A stretch of 64,000 nt of DNA from Ruegeria sp. THAF57 (GTDB lineage Bacteria > Pseudomonadota > Alphaproteobacteria > Rhodobacterales > Rhodobacteraceae), in NCBI RefSeq assembly GCF_903914075.1, contig NZ_CAIWNQ010000009.1:124001-188000 (forward strand). Reading direction: 5' to 3'. The position numbers were made by a program, and so were the translations under genes. This document shows, one piece after another, positions 1-7,917 of this stretch. Positions within the stretch are counted from its first letter, which is position 1, and each line of letters opens with the position of its first letter. The notes beneath the pieces are model-generated. The model did no database searches, was not told the origin of the DNA, and saw only the letters and a list, made by a program, of their open reading frames with translations.

Positions 1-220
1 ATCCCAGCACCAGTCGGGCGGTATGCATGGCACGGCCCAGCGGGCTGACGAAAATGTCGCTGGGAATGCGGTCAATCTGTCCCAGAAGTTTTTTCTGAAT
101 TTCGGCCTGAGCGATTCCTGTCGGCGTCAGCGGGGAATCCTTCCGGCCTTGCAGCTTTCCTTCCCGGTTCCAAACGGTCTCGCCGTGACGCAGGATGAAT
201 AGTTCCGGATGATTGATCAT
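1..220 (-). CDS. Histidine phosphatase family protein (partial, 3' end outside window)
   Basis: Seen: the minus strand reads from an ATG at 220 and stays open to base 1, giving about 73 residues. The N-terminus carries the phosphoglycerate-mutase signature RHGET at residues 11-15, with the phosphohistidine at residue 12, followed by a typical LQG(R)xDSPLT stretch. Family knowledge: these enzymes remove phosphate from small molecules or proteins through a phosphohistidine intermediate. The substrate cannot be told because the C-terminal half lies outside the window. It lies downstream of cbbR on the same strand with a gap of about 50 bases, so it may be read through from cbbR, but nothing links it to carbon fixation. 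Confidence 0.8.
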   Translation of the reverse strand, partial: MINHPELFILRHGETVWNREGKLQGRKDSPLTPTGIAQAEIQKKLLGQIDRIPSDIFVSPLGRAMHTARLVLG

Positions 221-271
221 GCTACGCCCAAGATCTGAGATTTGTTGCGCTTCCTGATAAGCTAGAACGTC

Positions 272-1153
272 TTAGTCTGAAAGCAGTTGTGTGCGGAACT
301 CTTGCGCGGCGGGCGGCAAACGACGAAAACTGCGATAGACGACGTACCATGTGCGCTTCAGCGATAGCTTGCGACAATCCAACAGCGTCAACCGTTGAGT
401 TTCGGTTTCCAACTCGGTTGTCTGACCCGAGATAACTGCCAGACCCAATTGCGCCTGAACCGCATGTTTGACGGCCTCGTTTGAGGACAAGACACAAGAC
501 GTCTGACACTCGAGCCCATGCTCCCTGAATGCACGCTCCATGGCGGCGCGGGTGCCAGAGCCGGGCTCGCGCACAACAAAAGGATACTGTGCCAGCTCGC
601 TCGGCTCTAGGTCCGTGCGTCCTGCCAGCGGATGATCGGGGGGCGCGATCACGACCAGAGGATTGTCCTTGAAGCGGCGCGCGATCAGATCGGAATCGTC
701 AGGAGGTTGCCCCGTGATGGCGAGATCGGATTCATTCGAGGCCAGCATCTCAAGAATATTGTCGCGATTGGCCACGCGAAAATCTATTTCGACGCCGGGA
801 TGGTTCTTTCTGAAGCGGGCCAGATAGTCGGGGATAAAGTAATTCGCGGTAGACACGACAGCGATCCGAAGAACACCTTTTTGTACCCCTTTGAAATGAC
901 GCAAGTTTTCCCGCAGATCGTCCAGAACACGGTTGATCCGCCTTGCCTGATGCAGGACTTCTTCACCAGCTTCGGTGATTTTAACACCCCGCCCGGCGCG
1001 CTCCAGCAAGGCCAAATCGACTTGCGCTTCGAGCTTTTGCATTTGCAACGATATCGCGGGCTGCGTGACGTTCAGCGCCTCGGCAGCAAGCGTCAAAGAA
1101 CCGTACCGCTCAATCGCTTCGAACATTTCAAGTTGGCGTAGATCTATTCGCAT
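272..1153 (-). CDS. cbbR: LysR-type transcriptional regulator, CbbR-like (copy 1)
   Basis: A 293-residue LysR protein. The N-terminal winged helix-turn-helix (about residues 1-60) begins MRIDLRQLEMFEAI and contains an AAEALNVTQPAIS recognition helix; a type-2 periplasmic-binding-like effector domain follows (about 90-290). It is divergent from cbbL with 125 bases between the two starts, the standard arrangement for CbbR, which activates Calvin-cycle operons in response to metabolites such as RuBP, PGA or NADPH. Two TNA-N7-TNA elements lie in the shared intergenic region. It is slightly shorter than the two other CbbR-like proteins in the window. The CbbR assignment rests on position plus fold and is strong; the effector cannot be read from sequence. 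Confidence 0.88.
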   Translation of the reverse strand: MRIDLRQLEMFEAIERYGSLTLAAEALNVTQPAISLQMQKLEAQVDLALLERAGRGVKITEAGEEVLHQARRINRVLDDLRENLRHFKGVQKGVLRIAVVSTANYFIPDYLARFRKNHPGVEIDFRVANRDNILEMLASNESDLAITGQPPDDSDLIARRFKDNPLVVIAPPDHPLAGRTDLEPSELAQYPFVVREPGSGTRAAMERAFREHGLECQTSCVLSSNEAVKHAVQAQLGLAVISGQTTELETETQRLTLLDCRKLSLKRTWYVVYRSFRRLPPAAQEFRTQLLSD

Positions 1154-1161
1154 TTCTTACA

Positions 1162-1195
1162 TTAGCAATAGTTATATAAAGCTGACAATAACTAA
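1162..1195. promoter_or_regulatory. CbbR operator between cbbR and cbbL
   Basis: Seen: a perfect 7-bp inverted repeat, TAGTTAT at 1169-1175 and ATAACTA at 1188-1194. Overlaid are two elements of the TNA-N7-TNA form described for CbbR sites: TTA-N7-TTA at 1162-1174 and TGA-N7-TAA at 1183-1195. It sits just upstream of the cbbR start and 84 bases before cbbL, as expected for a site that autoregulates cbbR and activates cbbL. Binding itself is inferred. Confidence 0.65.
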
Positions 1196-1278
1196 TTTGT
1201 AGAAATGTATTCCTTTCTCATATCCTGCCAATGACCAAGGCAACTTCCGTTGCAGAGACTTGATTCAGGAGGCGCAGC

Positions 1279-2691
1279 GTGGCTGAGAAAATGTACCAAG
1301 CTGGTGTGAAAGATTACGCCAAAACATATTGGACTCCGGACTATGTTCCGTTGGATTCGGACTTGCTGGCGGTGTTCAAAGTTGTGGCGCAGGATGGCGT
1401 CCCCGCAGAAGAGGCGGCTGCCGCTGTAGCTGCCGAAAGCTCGACCGGGACATGGACAACGGTCTGGACCGATCTGCTGACCGATCTTGATTACTACAAG
1501 GGCCGCGCCTACCGGATCGAGGCTGTCCCGGGCGATCCAACCGCCTTTTACGCCTTCATTGCCTATCCGATCGACCTGTTCGAAGAAGGATCGGTGGTGA
1601 ACGTGCTGACCTCGCTGGTTGGGAACGTCTTTGGGTTCAAAGCCGTCCGCAGCCTGCGTCTGGAAGATATTCGGTTCCCGCTGGCCTATGTCAAAACCTG
1701 TGGCGGCCCGCCCAACGGCATTCAGGTCGAACGCGACCGGCTGAACAAATATGGCCGTGCGCTGCTGGGTTGCACGATCAAACCCAAACTGGGCCTGTCA
1801 GCCAAGAATTATGGCCGTGCGGTCTATGAATGTCTGCGCGGCGGGCTGGACTTCACCAAGGATGACGAGAACATTAACTCTCAGCCCTTCATGCGCTGGC
1901 AGCACCGCTTTGAATTCGTCATGGAAGCCGTGCAGAAGGCCGAGGCCGAAACCGGTGAGCGCAAGGGCCACTATCTGAACGTTACCGCCGCCACGCCCGA
2001 AGAGATGTATAAGCGCGCCGAATTCGCCAAAGAGCTGGGCGCCCCAATCATCATGCATGACTTCTTCACCGCCGGCTTTACCGCCAATACAGGTCTGGCC
2101 AATTGGTGCCGCGAAAATGGCATGTTGCTGCATATCCACCGCGCCATGCACGCTGTGGTCGACCGCAACCCGATGCACGGTATTCACTTCCGCGTCCTGA
2201 CCAAATGTCTGCGCTTGTCGGGTGGTGACCATATGCATTCGGGCACCGTGGTCGGCAAGCTGGAAGGCGACAGAGAGGCAACGCTGGGCTGGGTCGACCA
2301 GATGCGAGAGCCGTTCATTCCCGAAAACCGCAAACGGGGCCTGTTTTTCGATCAGGACTGGGGTGCCATGCCGGGTGTGATGCCGGTGGCATCGGGCGGG
2401 ATCCATGTGTGGCACATGCCTTCGCTGGTGCAGATTTTCGGCGATGACGCCTGCCTTCAATTCGGCGGCGGCACGCTGGGACACCCTTGGGGCAACGCGG
2501 CAGGGGCGCACGCCAACCGTGTGGCGCTGGAAGCTTGTACCGAGGCGCGCAACCAAGGCCGTCAGGTCGAACGCGAAGGCCGCGAGATTTTGACCGAGGC
2601 CGCGCGCCACAGCCCCGAACTGGCGATTGCCATGGAGACTTGGAAAGAGATCAAGTTCGACTTTGACGTTGTCGACAAGCTGGATGTCTGA
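1279..2691 (+). CDS. cbbL: Ribulose-1,5-bisphosphate carboxylase/oxygenase large subunit, form IA
   Basis: A 470-residue Rubisco large subunit. Visible catalytic elements are GCTIKPKLG (164-172, Lys168), the carbamylation motif [10 protein letters not shown] (Lys194), HIHRAMHA near 285-292, His320, and loop 6 [11 protein letters not shown] (Lys327). The start is GTG at 1279 because an AGGAGG box ends six bases upstream; the next ATG, four codons later, would be poorly spaced. The enzyme fixes CO2 on RuBP to give two 3-phosphoglycerates and would work inside the carboxysome. It is the first gene of the cso operon, followed by cbbS after 39 bases. Position directly before csoS2 marks it as the carboxysomal form IA (IAc) type. 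All key residues are present. Confidence 0.98.
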   Translation: MAEKMYQAGVKDYAKTYWTPDYVPLDSDLLAVFKVVAQDGVPAEEAAAAVAAESSTGTWTTVWTDLLTDLDYYKGRAYRIEAVPGDPTAFYAFIAYPIDLFEEGSVVNVLTSLVGNVFGFKAVRSLRLEDIRFPLAYVKTCGGPPNGIQVERDRLNKYGRALLGCTIKPKLGLSAKNYGRAVYECLRGGLDFTKDDENINSQPFMRWQHRFEFVMEAVQKAEAETGERKGHYLNVTAATPEEMYKRAEFAKELGAPIIMHDFFTAGFTANTGLANWCRENGMLLHIHRAMHAVVDRNPMHGIHFRVLTKCLRLSGGDHMHSGTVVGKLEGDREATLGWVDQMREPFIPENRKRGLFFDQDWGAMPGVMPVASGGIHVWHMPSLVQIFGDDACLQFGGGTLGHPWGNAAGAHANRVALEACTEARNQGRQVEREGREILTEAARHSPELAIAMETWKEIKFDFDVVDKLDV

Positions 2692-2730
2692 TCCCGCGCC
2701 TGGCCCAAACCTTAAGAAACGGAGACAGCG

Positions 2731-3063
2731 ATGACTGACGCATCCGCATACCCGACGACCCAGCCAAGAACCGAGACGTTCTCGTACCTGCCCCCCATGA
2801 CGCCCGAGCGGATCGCTCAGCAGGTGGCCTATATGATCGCGCGCGGCTGGAACCCGGCGATTGAATACACCGAGCCGGAAAAGTCGTTCTCGAACTTCTG
2901 GTATCTTTGGAAACTGCCACTGTTTGGCACCCAATCCGTCGAGCAGGTTCTGAACGAGCTTGAGGCCTGCCGCCGCGCCAACCCCGGAATGCACGTGCGC
3001 CTGATCGCATATGACAATTACGCCCAGTCGCAAGGCATGGCCTTCGTCGTCTACCGCGCCTGA
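2731..3063 (+). CDS. cbbS: Rubisco small subunit, form IA
   Basis: A 110-residue small subunit with the family landmarks [17 protein letters not shown] near the N-terminus, the central [11 protein letters not shown] segment and the C-terminal [23 protein letters not shown] end. Eight copies cap the large-subunit octamer to form the L8S8 holoenzyme. In alpha-carboxysomes the CbbL/CbbS interface also binds the N-terminal repeats of CsoS2. A GGAG box lies in front of the ATG at 2731, and csoS2 follows after 42 bases, so the three genes are very likely cotranscribed. Length and sequence are ordinary for form IA. Confidence 0.98.
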   Translation: MTDASAYPTTQPRTETFSYLPPMTPERIAQQVAYMIARGWNPAIEYTEPEKSFSNFWYLWKLPLFGTQSVEQVLNELEACRRANPGMHVRLIAYDNYAQSQGMAFVVYRA

Positions 3064-3105
3064 CACGTGCCCCAACCTAAACCCTGAACCGCACTGAGGA
3101 CAGAT

Positions 3106-5010
3106 ATGAGCACCGATGCGACAAAAACCGGATTGTCCGGACGCGAAGCTTCGATGGCGCGGCGCAAGGCCTTGTCACATGGCAAGACCGCACTGCCGAC
3201 AGCGACTGAACGCGTACGCTCGGGCTTTCGTGAAGGTGCGATGCCAAAAGACAACAGCATTGGGGTGAACGATGTCGTCCCATCGACACCGCTGACCCCT
3301 GCCCCCGTAGCGGAGCCAGTTACCCGTGTTGACACTGGCTCTGCTACGGGGCGCCAAGCTTCGATGGCGCGACGCAAAGCACTGTCGCAAGGTAAAGGCG
3401 CACTTCCTGCCGCAACAGAACGGGTTCGGTCCGGCTTTCGTCAGGCGGCAATGCCTGAAACGACGACACAGGCCGCCCCCGCCCAAACCGGACGCGAAGC
3501 TGCCATACAGCACCGCAAGAACCGAGTTGAATTCGGGCAGGGTAACGCCCCCGACGCATCACAAACCGAACGGAAGGGATCAATTAGCCACCCTCCCAAG
3601 GTTCCCAGCGTCAACGCCGCAGGGACAAATGCCCCGGTGACCGGCCTCAGCTATTCGACAGGGCAAATGATGACCGGCGCCGAAGCCGGGCATGACAAAC
3701 CATTGACCGGCACTCAGTATGTTGCCGGGGACGAAGGCGGATACCGCGCTGCGCCTGAAAAGGTGGGCCATGCCCTGACGTCCAATGGGCAAACTGTCTC
3801 AGGGACCATGCTGCGCTCGTCCGTGCAGATCACGGGTGACGAAGAACGCGGCGCCAATGTCGTGACCGGGAATGCCGATCAGACGCTGGGTGACATGGTG
3901 AACCATCGTCCCGAAAATCCCATGCCGGTCGCTGCCCAATTCCCACGGCAGGCCGAGCCGCACGGTCAGACAGTGCACGGCACAAATCTTGGTCGTGCAA
4001 CCCATAGGGTCGGGGCCAGAGGTTTCGCCGGGGACCATGTCGTCGAGCAAACTCTTGGCGGACACGCGGTATCGGGGACAGTCATTGGTCGATCCGTGCG
4101 TGTTACCGGGGACGAGACTGGTTCGGACCGGCCCCTGACGGGTTCTCAATATGCGGCCCCAAGCGCCTTTCCTGACAGTGAACAGGGACGTATTGATCCC
4201 GCGTCGGGCGGAAAAGTCTGCCAGTCCCATACGTGGACCGGCCAGACGGTAACGGGGCCACAGTTAAACCACGATCCTCGTGTGACCGGATCTGAACACG
4301 GCACTTGTGCCACAATGACCGGGACACCCTATTTCAGCGCGGACAGCGCGCAGGAATGGTGCGATCCCGAACAGGCCCAGGCTCAAGCGGCGGCACAGCA
4401 GCAAACCCCACCCCGCGCGATAACAGGAGATGTACCGCTGAATGACCCGATGGTGTCAGGTACTGGGCGCGGCGCAGATCGGGACATCACCGGGTCACGG
4501 TACTTCGTCGCCGCTGATGCCGACGCGCCTGCAGATACAGAGGATCAGGTCGCTGGCTCCATCAATGGATTTTCAGTGCGCTCCCCGCAGCGTGCAGCCC
4601 ATCTGCAGACGCGCGCGGCAACGGAACGCGACACCACAAGTATCACGGGAACCTTCGCACAAGGTCAGGGCAAGATCACTGGAAATGTAGAATTCAGCGC
4701 GCCCGTTCGTGCCGCTCAAAACGCCGCCGCACCTGCTCATCGCGCCGTCACTGGAGAAGGCTCTGTCAAAGGATCGGTGATCACCGGTTCGGCCTGGCGT
4801 GAAGACAGCCGCGTTACCGGCACGGAGGACAGTTGGGCCACCCTTCGTAATCCGACGGAACGCAGCGGTTCTGCGCGTGCATTCGCGGGTGCCGTCCAGT
4901 TTGGTGCAAAAGCTGTGAAGCAGGATCAATCCAGCTCGGTTACCGGCGCAGTCGGCTGGACGCCCAAATCTGGTGCCGTAGTTACCTTGTCCGGAGGTGC
5001 GGCAGGATGA
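3106..5010 (+). CDS. csoS2: Alpha-carboxysome scaffold protein CsoS2
   Basis: A 634-residue low-complexity protein with the three-part CsoS2 layout. The N-terminal region has two strong basic repeats (GREASMARRKALSHGK and GRQASMARRKALSQGK) and a third, degenerate one (GREAAIQHRKNR), which in this family bind Rubisco. The middle region (about 170-430) has repeats of the GQTV-SGT / V(T)GDE / LTGSQY type. The C-terminal region has SITGT, VTGTEDSW and GAVGW elements that anchor to the shell. It nucleates carboxysome assembly by bridging Rubisco and shell. It is shorter than the roughly 870-residue Halothiobacillus form, with fewer N-repeats. Its stop overlaps the csoSCA start by an ATGA. I could not verify a programmed frameshift site of the kind reported for some CsoS2 genes. 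Confidence 0.95.
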   Translation: MSTDATKTGLSGREASMARRKALSHGKTALPTATERVRSGFREGAMPKDNSIGVNDVVPSTPLTPAPVAEPVTRVDTGSATGRQASMARRKALSQGKGALPAATERVRSGFRQAAMPETTTQAAPAQTGREAAIQHRKNRVEFGQGNAPDASQTERKGSISHPPKVPSVNAAGTNAPVTGLSYSTGQMMTGAEAGHDKPLTGTQYVAGDEGGYRAAPEKVGHALTSNGQTVSGTMLRSSVQITGDEERGANVVTGNADQTLGDMVNHRPENPMPVAAQFPRQAEPHGQTVHGTNLGRATHRVGARGFAGDHVVEQTLGGHAVSGTVIGRSVRVTGDETGSDRPLTGSQYAAPSAFPDSEQGRIDPASGGKVCQSHTWTGQTVTGPQLNHDPRVTGSEHGTCATMTGTPYFSADSAQEWCDPEQAQAQAAAQQQTPPRAITGDVPLNDPMVSGTGRGADRDITGSRYFVAADADAPADTEDQVAGSINGFSVRSPQRAAHLQTRAATERDTTSITGTFAQGQGKITGNVEFSAPVRAAQNAAAPAHRAVTGEGSVKGSVITGSAWREDSRVTGTEDSWATLRNPTERSGSARAFAGAVQFGAKAVKQDQSSSVTGAVGWTPKSGAVVTLSGGAAG

Positions 5011-6521
5011 TGACCGCTCGTCGTACAAAATCTGGCCCGAATGCCGCTTGGAAAGCGGGATGGGTGGCCAAAGGGACCGCCAACCGTAACTTGGGCAGTC
5101 CATCGCCACGCGCTGTGTCCCGCGGAGCCCATCCATTTGCCGAACCGAATATTGCCGCCTTGCTGGATCAACGCGAAGCAGCGTTCTCTTCACGGTATTT
5201 GCAGCTAAAGACGGTGCTGACCAATCTTGCGCCGCGCCAGTTCGAAGTGGATTTCGCCCAAACTGCGGTATCAGCGCTTGCCGCAATAGACATTGAAGCT
5301 GACCCAAACTGGTTCGTCGCAGATTGGAACAGTCCACTGCACATGGGCGACATCCACGCACGCTGCGTGACCCGCTTGTTCGCGTCCGTAGCCAAGGCCA
5401 ACCCGGAACAAAATCTGTTCGAGCGGTTCGATGGTGCGCGGATCGAAGACCTGATCGCGCGCTGGGGATTTCACGCAATCGACATCACCCCATGCGCCGA
5501 CGGTCGCCTTGCCGGGTTGTTGGGGGCGGTGCTGCGTGTACCACCATCGATTGTGACAGCTCGGCGGTCCTATGCAGGGGCGATGTTTAATGTCGCAAGC
5601 GCCGTACAAAGTTGGGAAAAAGTCGAACTTCAACGCCTCTTTGCAGCCAAGGCCGACCAAACTGACAGCCGCTCGCGGTTTCTCAAGATCGGAGCGTATC
5701 ATTTCTCCAGCGGCGATCCTGACCATGCCGGTTGCGCCGCGCATGGCAGTGATGACACCGCAGCGACCAACGACTTGCTGAAAAGGTTGACGCAGTTTCG
5801 CGAGGCCATCCATGCCCGCTATGACGCGGGCGACGAAGTTGCCTTGCTTCTGATCGGCGTCGATACCGACACTGACGCAATCCGCGTTCATGTTCCCGAC
5901 CGAAATGGCGATATAGATGCCGCGCGTTTCGTCGGTTCGACCGACCTCTATTCCGAGACTCTGGACCAGGCACGCGATACCGCCAAAGAGACAGTACGCA
6001 CCCGTGTTGCCGAGTGTGCCAAAGTTGACGCGGATGATACCGAAACGCGGGGTATGCGCTGGTTTTGTGGCTATCTGCTCAAGAATAATCTGGCGCAGGT
6101 AGACGCGGTAACACAGAAACACGGCGGACCATATCCCGTGAAAGATCACGCAGAAAAGCTGATTGTGATCGGAGACCCGTTGGACGACGTCCAGCAACGC
6201 AACATCTCGTTTCAGGCTCAGATGAACTCGGTCGAAGAAGGTTCCGACGATTTGTCGGTCGGCCTGTCGATCCTTGGCCGGATCTGCGCCGACCAACAGG
6301 TTTCAGTACCCGTTCTGGTTCTACGCAGGTTCGACCCGCTTGTGCCGGGCGACAGAGAGGCAGCAATTCGCGGCGCCCAACGGATGGCACGTGCCGTCAA
6401 TGCGGCCACGCCCGTCACACCAGTGGCAGTAGAGGCCGCCATCAGACCCGAGTCCGGCGGACCACTGCAGTTTGTCACATCCAAGCCCAAAGACACTAGC
6501 CCGGCGGAGGCGACGCAATGA
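5007..6521 (+). CDS. csoSCA: Carboxysomal beta-class-like carbonic anhydrase CsoSCA
   Basis: A 504-residue CsoSCA (CsoS3, epsilon/beta-derived carbonic anhydrase). The presumed zinc ligands are all present: Cys163 in TPCADGRL, His232 in AYHFSS and Cys243 in AGCAAHG, with the catalytic Asp165-Arg167 pair directly after the first Cys. The His-to-Cys spacing of 11 matches the known enzyme. The basic N-terminal tail (about residues 1-50, Arg/Lys/Pro-rich) fits the segment known to tether this enzyme to Rubisco. It converts bicarbonate to CO2 inside the carboxysome. It overlaps csoS2 upstream and csoS4A downstream by four bases each, implying translational coupling. Confidence 0.96.
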   Translation: MMTARRTKSGPNAAWKAGWVAKGTANRNLGSPSPRAVSRGAHPFAEPNIAALLDQREAAFSSRYLQLKTVLTNLAPRQFEVDFAQTAVSALAAIDIEADPNWFVADWNSPLHMGDIHARCVTRLFASVAKANPEQNLFERFDGARIEDLIARWGFHAIDITPCADGRLAGLLGAVLRVPPSIVTARRSYAGAMFNVASAVQSWEKVELQRLFAAKADQTDSRSRFLKIGAYHFSSGDPDHAGCAAHGSDDTAATNDLLKRLTQFREAIHARYDAGDEVALLLIGVDTDTDAIRVHVPDRNGDIDAARFVGSTDLYSETLDQARDTAKETVRTRVAECAKVDADDTETRGMRWFCGYLLKNNLAQVDAVTQKHGGPYPVKDHAEKLIVIGDPLDDVQQRNISFQAQMNSVEEGSDDLSVGLSILGRICADQQVSVPVLVLRRFDPLVPGDREAAIRGAQRMARAVNAATPVTPVAVEAAIRPESGGPLQFVTSKPKDTSPAEATQ

Positions 6522-6784
6522 GGATTTTTCAGGTCGAAACCACTCTTGTTGCCACGGCACGGATCAGCAAGCTGGAAAACCGCCGGTTGCTGGTGGTCCG
6601 CGAAAAAAGCGGAAGCCGGTCGGTGGCTGTAGACCCTGTAGGTTGCAAGGAAGGCGATTGGGTGATCGCAGTGGGCAGTTCGGCGGCGAAAGACGCAGCC
6701 GGCCACAAGGATTACCCATCGGACCTGACGATTGTCGGAATCATCGACTATTGGGAAGCCGAAGCGCAGGGCGGTGCATCATGA
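6518..6784 (+). CDS. csoS4A: Carboxysome vertex protein CsoS4A (BMV pentamer)
   Basis: An 88-residue bacterial microcompartment vertex protein of the EutN/CcmL/CsoS4 family. It shows the conserved features LVVREKSG, AVDPVGCKEGDWVIAV and DLTIVGIIDYW, which build the small beta-barrel that pentamerises to close icosahedral vertices. It starts at an ATG overlapping the csoSCA stop and its own stop overlaps the csoS4B start, so the two vertex paralogues are translationally coupled. Standard length; no unusual residues. Confidence 0.95.
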   Translation: MRIFQVETTLVATARISKLENRRLLVVREKSGSRSVAVDPVGCKEGDWVIAVGSSAAKDAAGHKDYPSDLTIVGIIDYWEAEAQGGAS

Positions 6785-7059
6785 ACATCATGCGCGTCGT
6801 CCGAGATCTGGTTACCACCAAGCGTGTTTTTGGCCTTCATGCCAAAAAGCTTCAGGTGCTTCAGGATGAAAACGGCAATGTCGAGGTTGCCGTCGATCCC
6901 ATCGGCTGTCGCGAGGGCGATTTCGTGATCACCATCGCTTATTCCGCCGCACGAATTGCAACGGGAAATTCCAAAGTCACCACCGATCTGACCATCGGCG
7001 GAATCATTGACGACTGGACCGTAGAACGCTGGGGCGCGGCACCGCTGCGCACCGGGTGA
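6781..7059 (+). CDS. csoS4B: Carboxysome vertex protein CsoS4B (BMV pentamer)
   Basis: A 92-residue second vertex protein, clearly paralogous to the preceding one (AVDPIGCREGDFVITI, DLTIGGIIDDW). The start is the ATG at 6781 overlapping the csoS4A stop; an upstream in-frame extension would run through csoS4A without a ribosome site. The A/B pair is the normal arrangement in cso operons. Together the two pentamers cap the twelve vertices of the shell, although their relative roles are not visible here. Confidence 0.94.
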   Translation: MNIMRVVRDLVTTKRVFGLHAKKLQVLQDENGNVEVAVDPIGCREGDFVITIAYSAARIATGNSKVTTDLTIGGIIDDWTVERWGAAPLRTG

Positions 7060-7089
7060 GTTGAAGAAACTTAGCCAGAAAAGGAGAAC

Positions 7090-7392
7090 ATGATGGCGAG
7101 TGAAAAAACGGGCATTGCCCTTGGAATGATCGAAACACGTGGGCTTGTGCCTGCAATCGAGGCCGCAGACGCCATGACCAAGGCCTCCGAGGTGCGTCTG
7201 ATCTCGCGGCAGTTTGTCGGTGGGGGCTACGTGACCGTCATGGTTCGCGGTGAGACCGGCGCGGTGAACGCTGCCGTTCGTGCCGGTGCCGATGCCTGCG
7301 AACGGGTCGGTGACGGGTTGGCCGCTGCGCATATCATCGCTCGTCCGCATGCCGAAGTGGAAGGCGTTCTGCCGACCGCTGCGTCTGTATAA
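7090..7392 (+). CDS. csoS1: Major carboxysome shell hexamer CsoS1 (BMC-H)
   Basis: A 100-residue single-domain BMC protein: GIALGMIETRGLVPAIEAADAMTKA at the N-terminus, the conserved KASEVRLISRQFVGGGYVTVMVRGETGAV core and a C-terminal ADACERVGDGL segment with IARPH. The FVGGGY pore loop is that of CsoS1. Hexamers tile the facets of the shell. An AAGGAG box precedes the ATGATG start. Well-studied chemoautotrophs usually carry two or three adjacent csoS1 paralogues; only this one is present in the window, so it must supply the facets unless others lie elsewhere. A perfect hairpin follows at 7434-7456. Confidence 0.96.
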   Translation: MMASEKTGIALGMIETRGLVPAIEAADAMTKASEVRLISRQFVGGGYVTVMVRGETGAVNAAVRAGADACERVGDGLAAAHIIARPHAEVEGVLPTAASV

Positions 7393-7433
7393 GCCGCAGC
7401 AACGCAGGCTTCTGGCTTCGTTTCTGACTTAGC

Positions 7434-7456
7434 TGCCGGGTCATACTGACCCGGCA
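7434..7456 (+). promoter_or_regulatory. Intercistronic hairpin between csoS1 and acRAF
   Basis: Seen: a perfect 10-bp stem, TGCCGGGTCA at 7434-7443 and TGACCCGGCA at 7447-7456, with a three-base loop. No T-run follows, so a full terminator is unlikely. A stable stem here would be expected to protect the 3' end of the shell and Rubisco transcript or partly attenuate read-through into acRAF, which fits the very different amounts needed of these proteins. That role is inferred. Confidence 0.6.
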
Positions 7457-7483
7457 CCCAGGCCCGAAAGGAAACTGTTTACA

Positions 7484-7783
7484 ATGGATATTGTTCAAAG
7501 CGACACCACTGTACCGCCCGAAATGATCCCGCCTGATAGCTGGACAACTATTGCCTCGGCGGGCGCCCTGCATCGACGTTTTGAGTTCGAGAACTATGCG
7601 GGCGTCAGCGCTTTTCTTGAACGACTTGCGGATTTGTCAAAGGAAGTCCGCCTGTACCCCGACCTGAGTTTTTCCAAAACCCACGTTAATGTCACCATCC
7701 CGGCGGGCGGTGACGAAGAAACCCTGTCGCAAAGCGATTTCGCGGAACGGTCCAACCAGTTGTTCGACAAGGGTGCACCATGA
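7484..7783 (+). CDS. acRAF: Alpha-carboxysome Rubisco assembly factor (pterin-dehydratase fold)
   Basis: A 99-residue protein of the pterin-4a-carbinolamine dehydratase superfamily: W-x-x-IASAGALHRRFEF at the front, then FLERLADLSKEVRLYPDLSFSKTHVNVTI. In alpha-carboxysome operons members of this family act as acRAF, a chaperone for Rubisco assembly; some lack dehydratase activity. The His-rich triad expected of true dehydratases is not complete (the usual HHP is replaced by VRLYP), supporting the assembly role. It follows csoS1 by 91 bases and overlaps the next small gene by four. Confidence 0.85.
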   Translation: MDIVQSDTTVPPEMIPPDSWTTIASAGALHRRFEFENYAGVSAFLERLADLSKEVRLYPDLSFSKTHVNVTIPAGGDEETLSQSDFAERSNQLFDKGAP

Positions 7784-7917
7784 GCCGTGCACCCCGAAAA
7801 CCAACGGCAAAACCGGCACCAGCGAAGCCCGTGGCCAAAAAGCCGACGCGTAAATCCGTGCCGCCCAAACCGCGCCCACATCTGGGTGTTCCCAATCTGG
7901 ACGTCTGGCCGGACTGA
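7780..7917 (+). CDS. Small Lys/Pro/Ala-rich protein of the carboxysome operon
   Basis: A 45-residue protein starting at the ATG that overlaps the acRAF stop (ATGA) and ending at a TGA that overlaps the next ATG, so it is wedged in a chain of coupled genes. Residues 1-33 are basic and disordered-looking (K, P, A, R); the C-terminus is a hydrophobic peptide, HLGVPNLDVWPD. I do not recognise it from a named family. The composition and a Trp three residues from the C-terminus recall the C-terminal invariant Trp reported for McdB carboxysome-positioning proteins, but it is much shorter and no mcdA is nearby. It could also be a Rubisco- or shell-binding peptide. That it is a real gene is supported mainly by tight coupling on both sides. 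Confidence 0.6.
   Translation: MSRAPRKPTAKPAPAKPVAKKPTRKSVPPKPRPHLGVPNLDVWPD

Noticed and set aside
1798..3075. Long minus-strand open frame (425 codons) opposite cbbL and cbbS
   Set aside because: It lies antisense to two certain genes, has a composition typical of a reverse shadow of high-GC coding sequence, and no ribosome site or domain.
4573..6296. Two long minus-strand open frames opposite csoS2 and csoSCA
   Set aside because: Antisense to well-supported carboxysome genes; no recognisable domain and no start signal.
7434..7456. Hairpin after csoS1 as a full transcription terminator
   Set aside because: No T-run follows and the next gene starts 27 bases later without a clear promoter of its own.
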